From positions 1-12,963 of the forward strand of contig DATBFX010000279.1 in assembly GCA_036558305.1 (NCBI GenBank): a stretch of 12,963 nt of DNA. Direction: 5' to 3'. A model generated the notes under the pieces. It was given only the letters and a program-made list of their open reading frames with translations. It did not search any database and was not told the DNA's origin. This document shows positions 7,398 to 12,963 of this stretch, in pieces. Made by a program: the position numbers and the translations under genes. The stretch's first letter is position 1; each line of letters opens with the position of its first letter. The DNA comes from DATBFX01 sp036558305. Lineage in GTDB: Bacteria > Chloroflexota > Chloroflexia > Thermomicrobiales > UBA6265.

Positions 7398-7429
7398 GGG
7401 CTGGGGTCTGGGGATCAGGGGCTGGGAAG
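7395..7429 (+). repeat. Left heptamer array flanking the four-helix bundle gene
   Basis: Five consecutive 7-bp units are seen: TAGGGGC, TGGGGTC, TGGGGAT, CAGGGGC, TGGGAAG. The first three bases are the permease stop codon. The array runs straight into the AAGGAGG ribosome binding site of the four-helix bundle gene. Confidence 0.75.
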
Positions 7430-7438
7430 GAGGAGATG

Positions 7439-7822
7439 ATGGGTATCAACAGTTACCGAGACCTCCGAGTCTGGCAGGCGGGTATGGACCTTGTCGAGGC
7501 TGTCTACGGACTAACGCAAGCCTCTCCCAGACAGGAGATCTATGGGCTTGCAAGTCAACTCCAGCGCGCAGCGGTGTCGATCCCATCGAACTTGGCGGAG
7601 GGCCACACGCGGGAGCACACGCGAGAATACTATCATCACGTCTCCATCGCGAGAGCATCACTGGCCGAGGTCGAAACGCAATGCGAAATCGCCAACCGGC
7701 TGGGCTACCTGGGTGCGAAGGATCTGCAACGTGTTCTGCAGGAAAGTGCGAGTCTCGGGCGCCAACTGACTTCTCTCCGCGATTCACTCGCACGCCGGCT
7801 GGATGCCGCCCCCAGCCCCTAA
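7439..7822 (+). CDS. Four-helix bundle protein (TIGR02436, S23/bAvd-like)
   Basis: The 127-residue protein matches the four-helix bundle family related to the 23S rRNA intervening-sequence protein and to the Avd accessory protein of diversity-generating retroelements. The diagnostic segment is SIPSNLAEG (residues 47-55), preceded by YRDLRVWQAGMDLVEAVY and ending with a long helix through LTSLRDSLARR. Of two adjacent ATGs, 7439 is preferred because AAGGAGG (7427-7433) lies 5 nt before it; 7436 would leave only 2 nt. The function of solitary members is unknown; bAvd binds nucleic acid and reverse transcriptase. The gene sits between a permease and a dehydratase with no functional link, is less GC-rich than both, and is bracketed by inverted heptamer arrays. 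The right array encodes its last residues and its stop. It looks inserted. No reverse transcriptase or template repeat is visible. Confidence 0.92.
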   Translation: MGINSYRDLRVWQAGMDLVEAVYGLTQASPRQEIYGLASQLQRAAVSIPSNLAEGHTREHTREYYHHVSIARASLAEVETQCEIANRLGYLGAKDLQRVLQESASLGRQLTSLRDSLARRLDAAPSP

Positions 7823-7833
7823 CCCCTAGCCCC
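7809..7833 (-). repeat. Right heptamer array overlapping the end of the four-helix bundle gene
   Basis: CCCCCAG, CCCCTAA, CCCCTAG and a partial CCCC form 7-bp units, inverted relative to the left array (other strand: GGGGCTAGGGGTTAGGGG). The TAA stop at 7820-7822 is part of one unit. The GGAGG ribosome binding site of the next gene follows directly at 7834-7838. Confidence 0.75.
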
Positions 7834-7843
7834 GGAGGAAAAA

Positions 7844-8980
7844 GTGAAAATCCGCGACATCGAAACCGTACCCGTTTTTGGCGGAGGCCGGGATTGGGTC
7901 TTCGTCCGCGTGCACACCGATGAGGGGATCGTCGGTACGGGCGAGGGGACGCTGGAGGGTCGGGCGCGGACGATCGTCGCCGCGGTCGAGGAGTTGAAGG
8001 ATTACGTCGTCGGCGAGGACCCGCGGCGGATCGAGCATCTCTGGCAGATCATGTACCGGCACGCCTTCTATCGGGGTGGGCCGGTGATGAATTCGGCGAT
8101 CTCCGGAGTGGAGCAGGCACTCTGGGACATCCTGGGGAAATCGCTGGGTGTGCCGGTGCATCACCTGCTTGGCGGTGCCGTCCGGGACAAGATTCGGGTC
8201 TACGCGAATGGACCGCGGGGGACCGAGGCGGCGGAGATCGCGGAGAGTGCGCTTTCCCTCAAGGAGCGCGGCTACTCGGCGATGAAATTGTCGCCGTTCG
8301 GGGCGACGAAACCGCTCGACGGGGTGGCGACGATCCGGCGGGCGGTCGGGATCATGGAGGCGGTGCGGGCGGCGGTGGGACCGGACGTCGATCTGATGGT
8401 CGACGCCCACGGTCGGCTCAGCCCGGCGATGGCGATCCAGATGGGACAGGCGATCAAGGACGTCGGCATCTTCTTCCTGGAGGAACCGTGCCTGCCCGAA
8501 AACGCGGCGACGATGCAGACGGTCGCGCGCGAATGCGGGATCCCGGTGGCGACGGGCGAGCGTCTCTTCACCAAGTGGGGGTTCCGCGACGTGCTAGAGC
8601 GGCAGGCGGCGGCGGTGCTCCAACCCGATCTCGCCCACTGCGGCGGTATCCTCGAAGGGCGCAAGATCGCGGCGATGGCCGAGGTCTACTACTGCGGTTT
8701 CGCGCCGCACAACCCGCTCAGTCCGGTCAACATGCGGGCGTCGCTCCACCTCGATGCGGTCGCGCCGAACTTCGTGATCCAGGAGTGGGTGTCGGACGAC
8801 CCGCCCTGGCGCGACGAGATCCTCGTGAACCCGGTCGTGATCAAAGATGGGTGGGCGGAGGTCCCCGGCGAACCGGGGCTCGGGACCGACCTCGTCGACG
8901 AGGTCTGCCGCGCCCACCCGGCGAAGTCCCTCCATCTGCCGGTTCTGTGGCATGATGATGGGTCGGTGGCCGATTGGTAG
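7844..8980 (+). CDS. D-galactonate dehydratase-like enolase-superfamily enzyme
   Basis: The 378-residue enzyme belongs to the mandelate racemase subgroup of the enolase superfamily, which abstracts the proton alpha to a carboxylate with Mg2+ help. Predicted metal ligands are D187 (VDAHGR), E213 (FLEEP) and E239 (ATGERLF). H189 and the dyad D262/H289 (QPDLAHCGG, FAPHNPLSP) are the acid-base residues. All six keep a constant offset of +4 from my recollection of E. coli D-galactonate dehydratase (D183, H185, E209, E235, D258, H285), and the length is close to its 382. This favours an acid-sugar dehydratase giving a 2-keto-3-deoxy product. The exact sugar acid is uncertain, since relatives use several epimers. 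GTG 7844 follows GGAGG with 5-nt spacing. The TAG stop abuts the next heptamer array. Confidence 0.88.
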   Translation: MKIRDIETVPVFGGGRDWVFVRVHTDEGIVGTGEGTLEGRARTIVAAVEELKDYVVGEDPRRIEHLWQIMYRHAFYRGGPVMNSAISGVEQALWDILGKSLGVPVHHLLGGAVRDKIRVYANGPRGTEAAEIAESALSLKERGYSAMKLSPFGATKPLDGVATIRRAVGIMEAVRAAVGPDVDLMVDAHGRLSPAMAIQMGQAIKDVGIFFLEEPCLPENAATMQTVARECGIPVATGERLFTKWGFRDVLERQAAAVLQPDLAHCGGILEGRKIAAMAEVYYCGFAPHNPLSPVNMRASLHLDAVAPNFVIQEWVSDDPPWRDEILVNPVVIKDGWAEVPGEPGLGTDLVDEVCRAHPAKSLHLPVLWHDDGSVADW

Positions 8981-9101
8981 GCCGGTAGCCGGTAGCCGGT
9001 AGCCGGTAGGAGAGACGGACAGACGGACGGACGGACAGACGGGGGCGCTCGGTTCCTTGGGGCCGACAACGACTACCGGCTACCGGCTACCGGCTACCGG
9101 C
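8981..9101. repeat. Perfect 29-bp inverted repeat made of four 7-bp units per arm
   Basis: The left arm is (GCCGGTA)x4 plus G (8981-9009). The right arm is C plus (TACCGGC)x4 (9073-9101). They pair without mismatch over 29 bp around a 63-nt loop. The left arm begins one base after the TAG stop of the dehydratase gene. The right arm ends 3 nt before the GGAGG of the SDR gene. Confidence 0.95.
9014..9041 (+). repeat. GACR tetranucleotide tandem repeat
   Basis: Seven consecutive 4-bp units GACG/GACA occupy the first half of the loop of the 29-bp inverted repeat. The order is GACG, GACA, GACG, GACG, GACG, GACA, GACG. Simple repeats of this kind are prone to slippage. Confidence 0.85.
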
Positions 9102-9115
9102 TTCGGAGGAACAGG

Positions 9116-9853
9116 ATGCGATTCGAGGGGAAGACGGGGATCGTGACGGGGGCGGCGCGCGGGATCGGGCGGGCGATCGCGGAACGGTTGGCGGGTGAGG
9201 GGGCGCGGGTGATGATCGCCGACCTCGACGAGGCGACGGCGCGGACGACGGCGGCGGCGATCGGCCCGAACGCGGTCGCGCAGTGGTTGGACGTGACGTC
9301 GGCGGAGTCGTGGACCGAGGTCGTTGGGGCGGCGACGGGGGCCTGGGGGCGGCTCGACATCTTGGTCAACAACGCGGGGATCGCGGGGCGGTCGGCGCCG
9401 GCGTGGGAGTTGTCGGTCGAGGAGTGGCAGGAGGTGATCGACATCGACCTGACCGGGGTCTTCCTCGGGTGCCGGGCGGTGCTGCCGACGATGATCGGGC
9501 AGGGTTACGGCCGTATCGTCAACATCGCCTCGATTGCTGGAAAAGAGGGGAACCCGAACGCGGGACCGTATTCGGCGGCGAAGGCGGGGGTGATCGGCTT
9601 GACGAAGTCGATCGCCAAGGAGGCGGCGACGAAGGGCGTGATCGTCAACGCGATCACGCCGGCCGTGATCGAGACGGAGATCCTGAAGCAGGTCAGCGAG
9701 GAGCACATCACGTACATGACCAGCCGCATCCCGATGGGAAGGGTCGGTCAGCCGCGGGAGGTTGCCGCCCTCGCCGCCTTTCTCTGCTCCGACGACGTCA
9801 CGTTTTCCACGGGCGCCGTCTTCGACCTCTCGGGCGGACGGGCGACGTATTGA
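9116..9853 (+). CDS. Short-chain dehydrogenase/reductase (SDR), classical type
   Basis: The 245-residue protein has a complete classical SDR set: TGAARGIG for cofactor binding (residues 11-18), D59 after the third strand, NNAG (85-88), catalytic S139 (NIAS) and Y152-x3-K156 (GPYSAAKAG). D36 at the end of the second strand (MIADLD) favours NAD(H) over NADP(H). The usual PG near residue 182 is replaced by TPAVIETEI. GGAGG at 9105-9109 is 6 nt before the ATG. As the last enzyme of the transport and dehydratase operon, it probably oxidises a sugar or polyol, perhaps an aldose to its lactone. SDR sequence alone does not give substrate, and fatty-acid ketoreductases look similar. Confidence 0.88.
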   Translation: MRFEGKTGIVTGAARGIGRAIAERLAGEGARVMIADLDEATARTTAAAIGPNAVAQWLDVTSAESWTEVVGAATGAWGRLDILVNNAGIAGRSAPAWELSVEEWQEVIDIDLTGVFLGCRAVLPTMIGQGYGRIVNIASIAGKEGNPNAGPYSAAKAGVIGLTKSIAKEAATKGVIVNAITPAVIETEILKQVSEEHITYMTSRIPMGRVGQPREVAALAAFLCSDDVTFSTGAVFDLSGGRATY

Positions 9854-9871
9854 TCAGGAAGGACGGGAAAG

Positions 9872-10078
9872 ATGCGACGGACGTTCAACGCCAGTCTGAC
9901 TCGGGAAGATGATTGGTACATCGCCCAATGCCTGGAAGTGGACGTCGCCAGCCAAGGGGAATCCGAAGAGGAGGCCCTGCGAAACCTCGAGGAGGCATTG
10001 CGGCTCCAGTTCACCCCGCCGGTATCCACGATCGTGCCGGAGATGCGTGCGATCGAGGTCGAGGTTGACGCCGCATAG
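9872..10078 (+). CDS. hicB: HicB-family antitoxin
   Basis: The 68-residue protein matches the partial RNase H fold of HicB: FNASLTREDDWYIAQCLEVDVASQGESEEEALRNLEEAL, residues 5-43. It is the short HicB type and no DNA-binding helix-turn-helix is visible at the C terminus. HicB proteins neutralise the HicA RNase by binding it. The ATG is 18 nt after the SDR stop, with AAGGACGGGA upstream, so the pair could be transcribed from the sugar operon. The hicA frame starts inside its 3' end. The antitoxin-first order is common outside Proteobacteria. Confidence 0.82.
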   Translation: MRRTFNASLTREDDWYIAQCLEVDVASQGESEEEALRNLEEALRLQFTPPVSTIVPEMRAIEVEVDAA

Positions 10079-10247
10079 ACCGCTGCCATATCGGGAGGTT
10101 CGACGCAAGCTGCTCGCAGCGGGATTTGTCGAGACGACCCTGCACGGCAGCCACGTCAAATTCGTCAAGATCACGGACGAGGGCGTCGTGACGGCAATCG
10201 TCCCGCAACACCGCGAGATTCGAGTCGAGACGCGGCGAAGCATTTAG
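10065..10247 (+). CDS. hicA: HicA-family mRNA interferase, C-terminally truncated by in-frame TAG
   Basis: The frame encodes a HicA toxin, a small double-stranded-RNA-binding-like RNase that cleaves mRNA. It shows PYREVRRKLLAAGF (residues 8-21), the catalytic GSH motif (HGSHVKF, H30) and the VPQH strand (46-49). TTG 10065 is chosen because it gives MTPHRPLPYREV, close to usual HicA starts, and overlaps hicB by 14 nt after GAGG. A GTG at 10047 is also in frame. The frame stops at TAG 10245-10247 after only 60 residues, where the family continues with a Leu and a final helix (typically SILRQAGL...F). That tail is still readable in the same frame downstream. The toxin is therefore probably crippled or altered, though catalytic H30 is kept. 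Confidence 0.72.
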   Translation: MTPHRPLPYREVRRKLLAAGFVETTLHGSHVKFVKITDEGVVTAIVPQHREIRVETRRSI

Positions 10248-10289
10248 CGCCAAGCCAACCTCGACCCGGATCGATTCGGTCAACCCTAG
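10245..10289 (+). other. Relic of the HicA C-terminal helix after the premature TAG
   Basis: In the hicA frame, codons after the TAG read RQANLDPDRFGQP and then stop at 10287-10289. Replacing TAG by TTG would give SILRQANLDPDRF, the standard HicA ending, and a normal total of 74 residues. A single T-to-A change explains the truncation. Confidence 0.7.
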
Positions 10290-10318
10290 AAAGCAGGTGC
10301 CGTGAAGTCGCCAGTACG

Positions 10319-10756
10319 TCAGCGCGGCGATTGCGCGGTCTCGCGGCCGTTCCGTTGTGCCGTTCCCGCCGACAAACGTTCGAAGTTGACCTTGAGTTCC
10401 TTGTGCTCGTCGACGAGGGCCAGGTATTTGGTCTTCAATTGCTCCAGATCTTCATCGGTATCGTCCTCGACCTCCATGAGCGCATTGTCCGCCTCGCCGA
10501 TCGCGCGGAGCAGTTCGTCGAGTTTGAGGTGGACGGCGAGGGCGTCGCGGTTCTGGGTGTTCTGGATGAGGAAGACCATCAGGAAGGTGACGATCGTGGT
10601 GCCGGTATTGATGACCAACTGCCATGTGTCGGAAAAGCCGAAGAGGGGACCGGTGATCGCCCAGACGACGATGATGAGCAAGGCGACGATGAACGCGACA
10701 TAATGTCCCGTCCAGTGCGCGATCCGGTTCGAGAATTTTGCGAAGATTTTCGCCAT
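10319..10756 (-). CDS. Low-affinity iron permease family protein
   Basis: The 145-residue protein matches the bacterial low-affinity iron permease family (PF04120, related to yeast Fet4). Two membrane helices are clear: YVAFIVALLIIVVWAITGPLF (about 19-39) and WQLVINTGTTIVTFLMVFLIQ (45-65). The family signature INTGTTIVTFLMVFLIQNTQNRD runs straight into the conserved LKLDELLRA at 78-85. An acidic, coiled C-terminal tail follows (EVEDDTDEDLEQLKTKY). ATG 10756 is supported by GGAGG 6 nt upstream; longer in-frame extensions only overlap the neighbouring gene in another frame. It converges on hicA with 29 bp between the ends of the frames. Metal transport by bacterial members is presumed from homology rather than well established. 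Confidence 0.88.
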   Translation of the reverse strand: MAKIFAKFSNRIAHWTGHYVAFIVALLIIVVWAITGPLFGFSDTWQLVINTGTTIVTFLMVFLIQNTQNRDALAVHLKLDELLRAIGEADNALMEVEDDTDEDLEQLKTKYLALVDEHKELKVNFERLSAGTAQRNGRETAQSPR

Positions 10757-10893
10757 GTGTGGCCTCCATCGCCCCTCTCGGGAGTCTGCCTGCGCGGAGC
10801 GAGCGGGCCGCTGTCGGCAACACTTTTTAGCAGAAAGCATGCCACATCGCGATACGATCTGAGGTCGCCCAGGCGACGGGGACGCGCGGCAGG

Positions 10894-12174
10894 TTACGGA
10901 ACCTCCGTTACCGGATCCTCGAGCGTCGTGAGTGCGAGCGGGGCCTCCTTGAGTCCGCGCACGGCCGGAACGAGGAGCGGGAGCGCCGCGAGCAGGGTGA
11001 CGATGGTGGCGACGAGGAGTGTCTCGTGCGCGCCGATCGTGTCGCCGAGCCAGCCGCCGAGGAGGGCGCCGAGCAGCATCCCGGCGAACTCGATCGATTG
11101 CAGGCTCGCGTTCATCCGTCCCTGCCAGCGATCGGGGGCGCTCGCCTGGCGGAGGCTGACGTGGCTGATCTCGTAGACGGTCCAGAACGGATCGCTCACG
11201 AACTGCTGGCCGACCAGGAGCGCGACCGCGACCCAAGAGTTGTCCGAAACGGCGACGACCATCAACCGGCCGAGCGCGATCATCGGCAGCGCCGCGATGA
11301 GGGCCGGTCCGACGCCGATGCGGCGGGTGAGGCGACCGGTCGTCACCGCGCCGACGAACGAGGTGGCGCCGCCAACGGCGAAGATGAGGCCGAGCAGACC
11401 GGGTTTGAATCCGACGTCGGCGGTCAAATAGAAGAGGAAGACGGCGCTGTACATCCGCCCGGACATGGCGAAGATCGCGCCCGACTCGCCGAGCGCACGC
11501 AAAACCGGGCTGCCGACGACGAAGTGCAGTCCCTCCTTGATCTCGCGGACGATGTGCTGGCGCTCGCCGGCCGGGGCGGGGGGAGGTTCCGGGCGGCGGA
11601 TGCGCCAGACCAGCGCCGCCGACCAGACGAAACTCGCGGCGTCGACGAGGAGCGCATAGGGGGCGCTCAGCCACTGGACTAGCCAGCCGCCGATGCCGAA
11701 GGCGCCGAACTCGGCGACGGAGGCGCTCGCCGACATTTTGCTGTTGCCCTCGACCAACTCCTCGCGCCGGACGAGCGACGGCAGGTACGATTGGTAGGCG
11801 ACGTCGAAGAAGACGGTGAGGATGCTGGCCAGGGCCGCCACGACGTAGACGTGTTCGATGCGGAGGACGTCGAGGAAGGCGAAGAGCGGAATGACGGAGA
11901 GGACACCGGCGCGGCCGAGATCGGCGGCGATCAGGATCGGTCGCCGTCGCAGGCGATCGACCCAGGCGCCGGCGACGAGGCCGAGGGTGAAAGCGGGTAC
12001 CAGTTCGGCGATGCCGACGAGGGCAATCTGGAACGGGGTGGCGTGGAGGACGAGGATGGCGACGAACGGCAGCGCCGTTCGCGTTACCAGCGAGCCGAAG
12101 ATCGAAACCGTCTGCGCCGCCCAGAGGCGGACGAAGTCGGGATTGCGCCAGAGACCGGTCAGGCGGGAGGGCAC
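10894..12174 (-). CDS. MFS transporter, likely drug or siderophore exporter type
   Basis: The 426-residue protein is a 12-helix major facilitator superfamily transporter resembling the MFS_3/EntS group. Motif A appears as AGAWVDRLRRRPIL (residues 68-81) after helix 2. Helix 1 starts at FVRLWAAQTVSIFGS. A cytoplasmic loop with the charged segment RPEPPPAPAGERQHIVREIKEG separates the two halves, and the second-half motif appears as TTGRLTRRIGVGP. The GTG start at 12174 has only a weak GCAGG site. It lies 12 nt after the DUF5647-like gene, so translation may depend on that gene. A 137-bp gap separates it from the iron permease gene. The substrate is unknown. Confidence 0.87.
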   Translation of the reverse strand: MPSRLTGLWRNPDFVRLWAAQTVSIFGSLVTRTALPFVAILVLHATPFQIALVGIAELVPAFTLGLVAGAWVDRLRRRPILIAADLGRAGVLSVIPLFAFLDVLRIEHVYVVAALASILTVFFDVAYQSYLPSLVRREELVEGNSKMSASASVAEFGAFGIGGWLVQWLSAPYALLVDAASFVWSAALVWRIRRPEPPPAPAGERQHIVREIKEGLHFVVGSPVLRALGESGAIFAMSGRMYSAVFLFYLTADVGFKPGLLGLIFAVGGATSFVGAVTTGRLTRRIGVGPALIAALPMIALGRLMVVAVSDNSWVAVALLVGQQFVSDPFWTVYEISHVSLRQASAPDRWQGRMNASLQSIEFAGMLLGALLGGWLGDTIGAHETLLVATIVTLLAALPLLVPAVRGLKEAPLALTTLEDPVTEVP

Positions 12175-12186
12175 CTGCGGCGGCGG

Positions 12187-12453
12187 CTACTTCGGCCGGC
12201 CGTCTTTGGTGACGTGGCGGGCGTAGACGTTGGCGCCGCCGCGCAGGCTGTTGATGACGATTTCGAGGTTGCGCTCGAACCATTCCGGATCGTCGTCTGG
12301 CAACAAAACTGTTTCGGCTCCTTCGGGAACCTGCTCCATATTGTCGACGTCTTCAAGTTGCGCCGCGATGTACCCCCGGATCAGGTCCAGATTGCGATCG
12401 ATCGACTCCGCCTGTCTTCGGCTGATTGCCGCCTTGGTTTCGGTTGAACTCAT
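12187..12453 (-). CDS. Small DUF5647-like protein
   Basis: The 88-residue acidic protein has the pattern NLDLIRGYIAAQLEDVDNMEQVPEGAETVLLPDDDPEWFERNLEIV (residues 21-65). From memory this resembles DUF5647, with its IPEGA, LPEDDPE and NL landmarks. The function of that family is not known to me. The ATG at 12453 is preceded by AAGGAGA about 8 nt upstream and overlaps the stop of the preceding gene as ATGA, which implies translational coupling and a working pair. Base composition is visibly less GC-rich than in the MFS gene. A toxin-antitoxin-like partnership is possible but is only a guess from size and coupling. Confidence 0.7.
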   Translation of the reverse strand: MSSTETKAAISRRQAESIDRNLDLIRGYIAAQLEDVDNMEQVPEGAETVLLPDDDPEWFERNLEIVINSLRGGANVYARHVTKDGRPK

Positions 12454-12793
12454 CGTGCCGATCTCCTTGCCTGGAACTCGTCGAAGTATCGTTGGTAGTT
12501 CATCTTGACGTCGAGGATGGCATCGTCGAGTGCGTCGCCCAGCGACTCCAGGGGCATCCATTGCTTTTCGACAACGTGCCCGTCCCAATCCAAGGCATCG
12601 CGGTGAGGATACCCATGGGCGGCATCGAATCGTTCGACGGGTAAAAGCCGGCCTTCGATAATGGTCAGGTAGATGACGGTGTAATCGAGAACATGACCTC
12701 GTTCGCTCAGAATCCGAACGTCGCAGAAATTGTTCTTCTCAGGATCAAGTGCAAATCGATACGCTGTCGTCGCTTGATCACGCTCCTTGCGCC
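12450..12793 (-). pseudogene. DUF7718-like gene with 5' end removed by an IS3-type element
   Basis: On the - strand the frame ending with TGA at 12450-12452 reads RFALDPEKNNFCDVRIL, then LDYTVIYLTIIEG, VERFDAAHGYPHRDALDWDG and AILDVKMNYQRYFDEF. The block RxDxAHGxxHRD followed by a K/W segment and a final NYxxY helix resembles small uncharacterised proteins of the DUF7718 type (from memory, not searched). There is no ATG, GTG or TTG at the start of the domain. The frame runs open across the insertion boundary into the element, so the native start has been lost. Its stop overlaps the next gene's start, so the remaining fragment may still affect translation of that gene. Confidence 0.65.
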
Positions 12794-12963
12794 TGACCTG
12801 CCCCCCGAAAACTGGTCCACCGATTATGAGAGTCCGTCCGTCGTTTGGTCCGCACCCGTTTCTTGGTCCACCTGCTGAGTTAGTCCGCGGCCTCTGTGGC
12901 CCGGTCCCAATCGCTCGCGGCCTCCTCCGGCGTCCGCTGACCCAGGGCGCCGTGCGGGCGCTC
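12794..12963 (-). mobile_element. Right end of an IS3-family insertion sequence
   Basis: The terminal sequence on the + strand starts TGACCTGCCCCCCGAAAAC, with the TG tip expected for IS3-family elements, and continues with GTGGACCA-type motifs near 12815 and 12868 (other strand) that could bind transposase. The transposase 3' end lies 86 nt inside. The other end is outside the window, so neither the target duplication nor the full length can be seen. Confidence 0.7.
12880..12963 (-). CDS. IS3-family transposase (orfB), C-terminal fragment
   Basis: The last 27 residues read ERPHGALGQRTPEEAASDWDRATEAAD and then TAA. RPHGALG followed by TPEEA is the standard ending of IS3-family DDE transposases, just after the catalytic Glu helix. 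The rest of the gene runs past the window edge. The frame is intact as far as seen. Confidence 0.8.
   Translation of the reverse strand, partial: ERPHGALGQRTPEEAASDWDRATEAAD

Noticed and set aside
7436..7833. Diversity-generating retroelement suggested by the Avd-like four-helix protein
   Set aside because: No reverse transcriptase, template/variable repeat pair or variable target protein is visible in the window.
8981..9101. CRISPR-like array
   Set aside because: The units are 7 bp, contiguous and without spacers, and the two arms are inverted rather than direct repeats.
10245..10247. Programmed amber read-through or pyrrolysine insertion in hicA
   Set aside because: No read-through signal or pyrrolysine machinery is visible. 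A point mutation or sequencing error is simpler.
10829..10844. Sigma-54-like promoter on the - strand upstream of the iron permease gene (TGGCATG, 4 nt, CTGCT)
   Set aside because: It matches most consensus positions, with the GG and GC elements at the right spacing, but two core positions differ, no activator site or rpoN-linked gene is seen, and I do not expect sigma-54 in this lineage. Chance similarity is the safer reading.
10319..12283. A very long - strand reading frame covering the iron permease gene and the MFS region
   Set aside because: Only its last 145 codons (from 10756) resemble a protein family and have a ribosome binding site. The upstream part is Arg/Pro-rich and lies in a different frame from the convincing 12-helix MFS gene, so it is a high-GC shadow and not a fusion.

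Overview
The window is high-GC DNA that reads like a chromosomal segment of a Chloroflexota bacterium, most likely of the Thermomicrobia type. That placement is an inference from GC-rich codon use, a twin-arginine signal on a sugar-binding protein, the gene families present, and GC-rich inter-gene palindromes. I could not test it by phylogeny. Most genes lie on the + strand up to about 10.3 kb and on the - strand after that.

Layout. (1) 2-1147: 3' part of a HerA/FtsK-type ATPase. (2) 1383-3926: a DinB-fold protein, an UlaG-like metallo-beta-lactamase-fold hydrolase, a small cupin with its own extended -10 promoter, and an unrecognised helical protein. (3) 3953-9853: a carbohydrate-uptake and catabolism operon behind a well-formed promoter (TTGACA, 17 nt, TAGCAT). 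It encodes a Tat-exported binding protein, two permeases, a small four-helix bundle protein, a D-galactonate-dehydratase-like enolase-superfamily enzyme and an SDR dehydrogenase. No transporter ATPase is present, so a shared ATPase encoded elsewhere is likely. (4) 9872-10289: a hicBA toxin-antitoxin pair whose toxin frame is cut by an in-frame TAG. (5) 10319-10756 (-): a low-affinity iron permease family protein. (6) 10894-12793 (-): an MFS exporter, a small DUF5647-like protein and a DUF7718-like gene that has lost its 5' end to an IS3-family element. The right end of that element starts at 12794 and runs off the window.

How the genes may work together. The transporter, SDR and dehydratase fit import of a sugar or sugar acid, NAD-dependent oxidation, and dehydration of an aldonate. 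The UlaG-like hydrolase upstream could serve as the lactonase, but it is outside the operon. No aldolase or kinase is visible.

The most unusual structure is a set of inverted arrays of 7-bp units in three gaps of the sugar operon: 5348-5433, 7395-7833 and 8981-9101. The unit sequence differs from gap to gap, but the architecture is the same. An array begins at or just after a TAG stop codon, the opposing array follows, and the next gene's ribosome binding site comes immediately after. In two gaps the arms enclose only a short loop. In the middle gap they enclose the four-helix bundle gene, whose stop codon lies inside the right array. This could be a small repeat-generating or mobile system with and without its cargo gene. 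That is an inference to test, not an established system.
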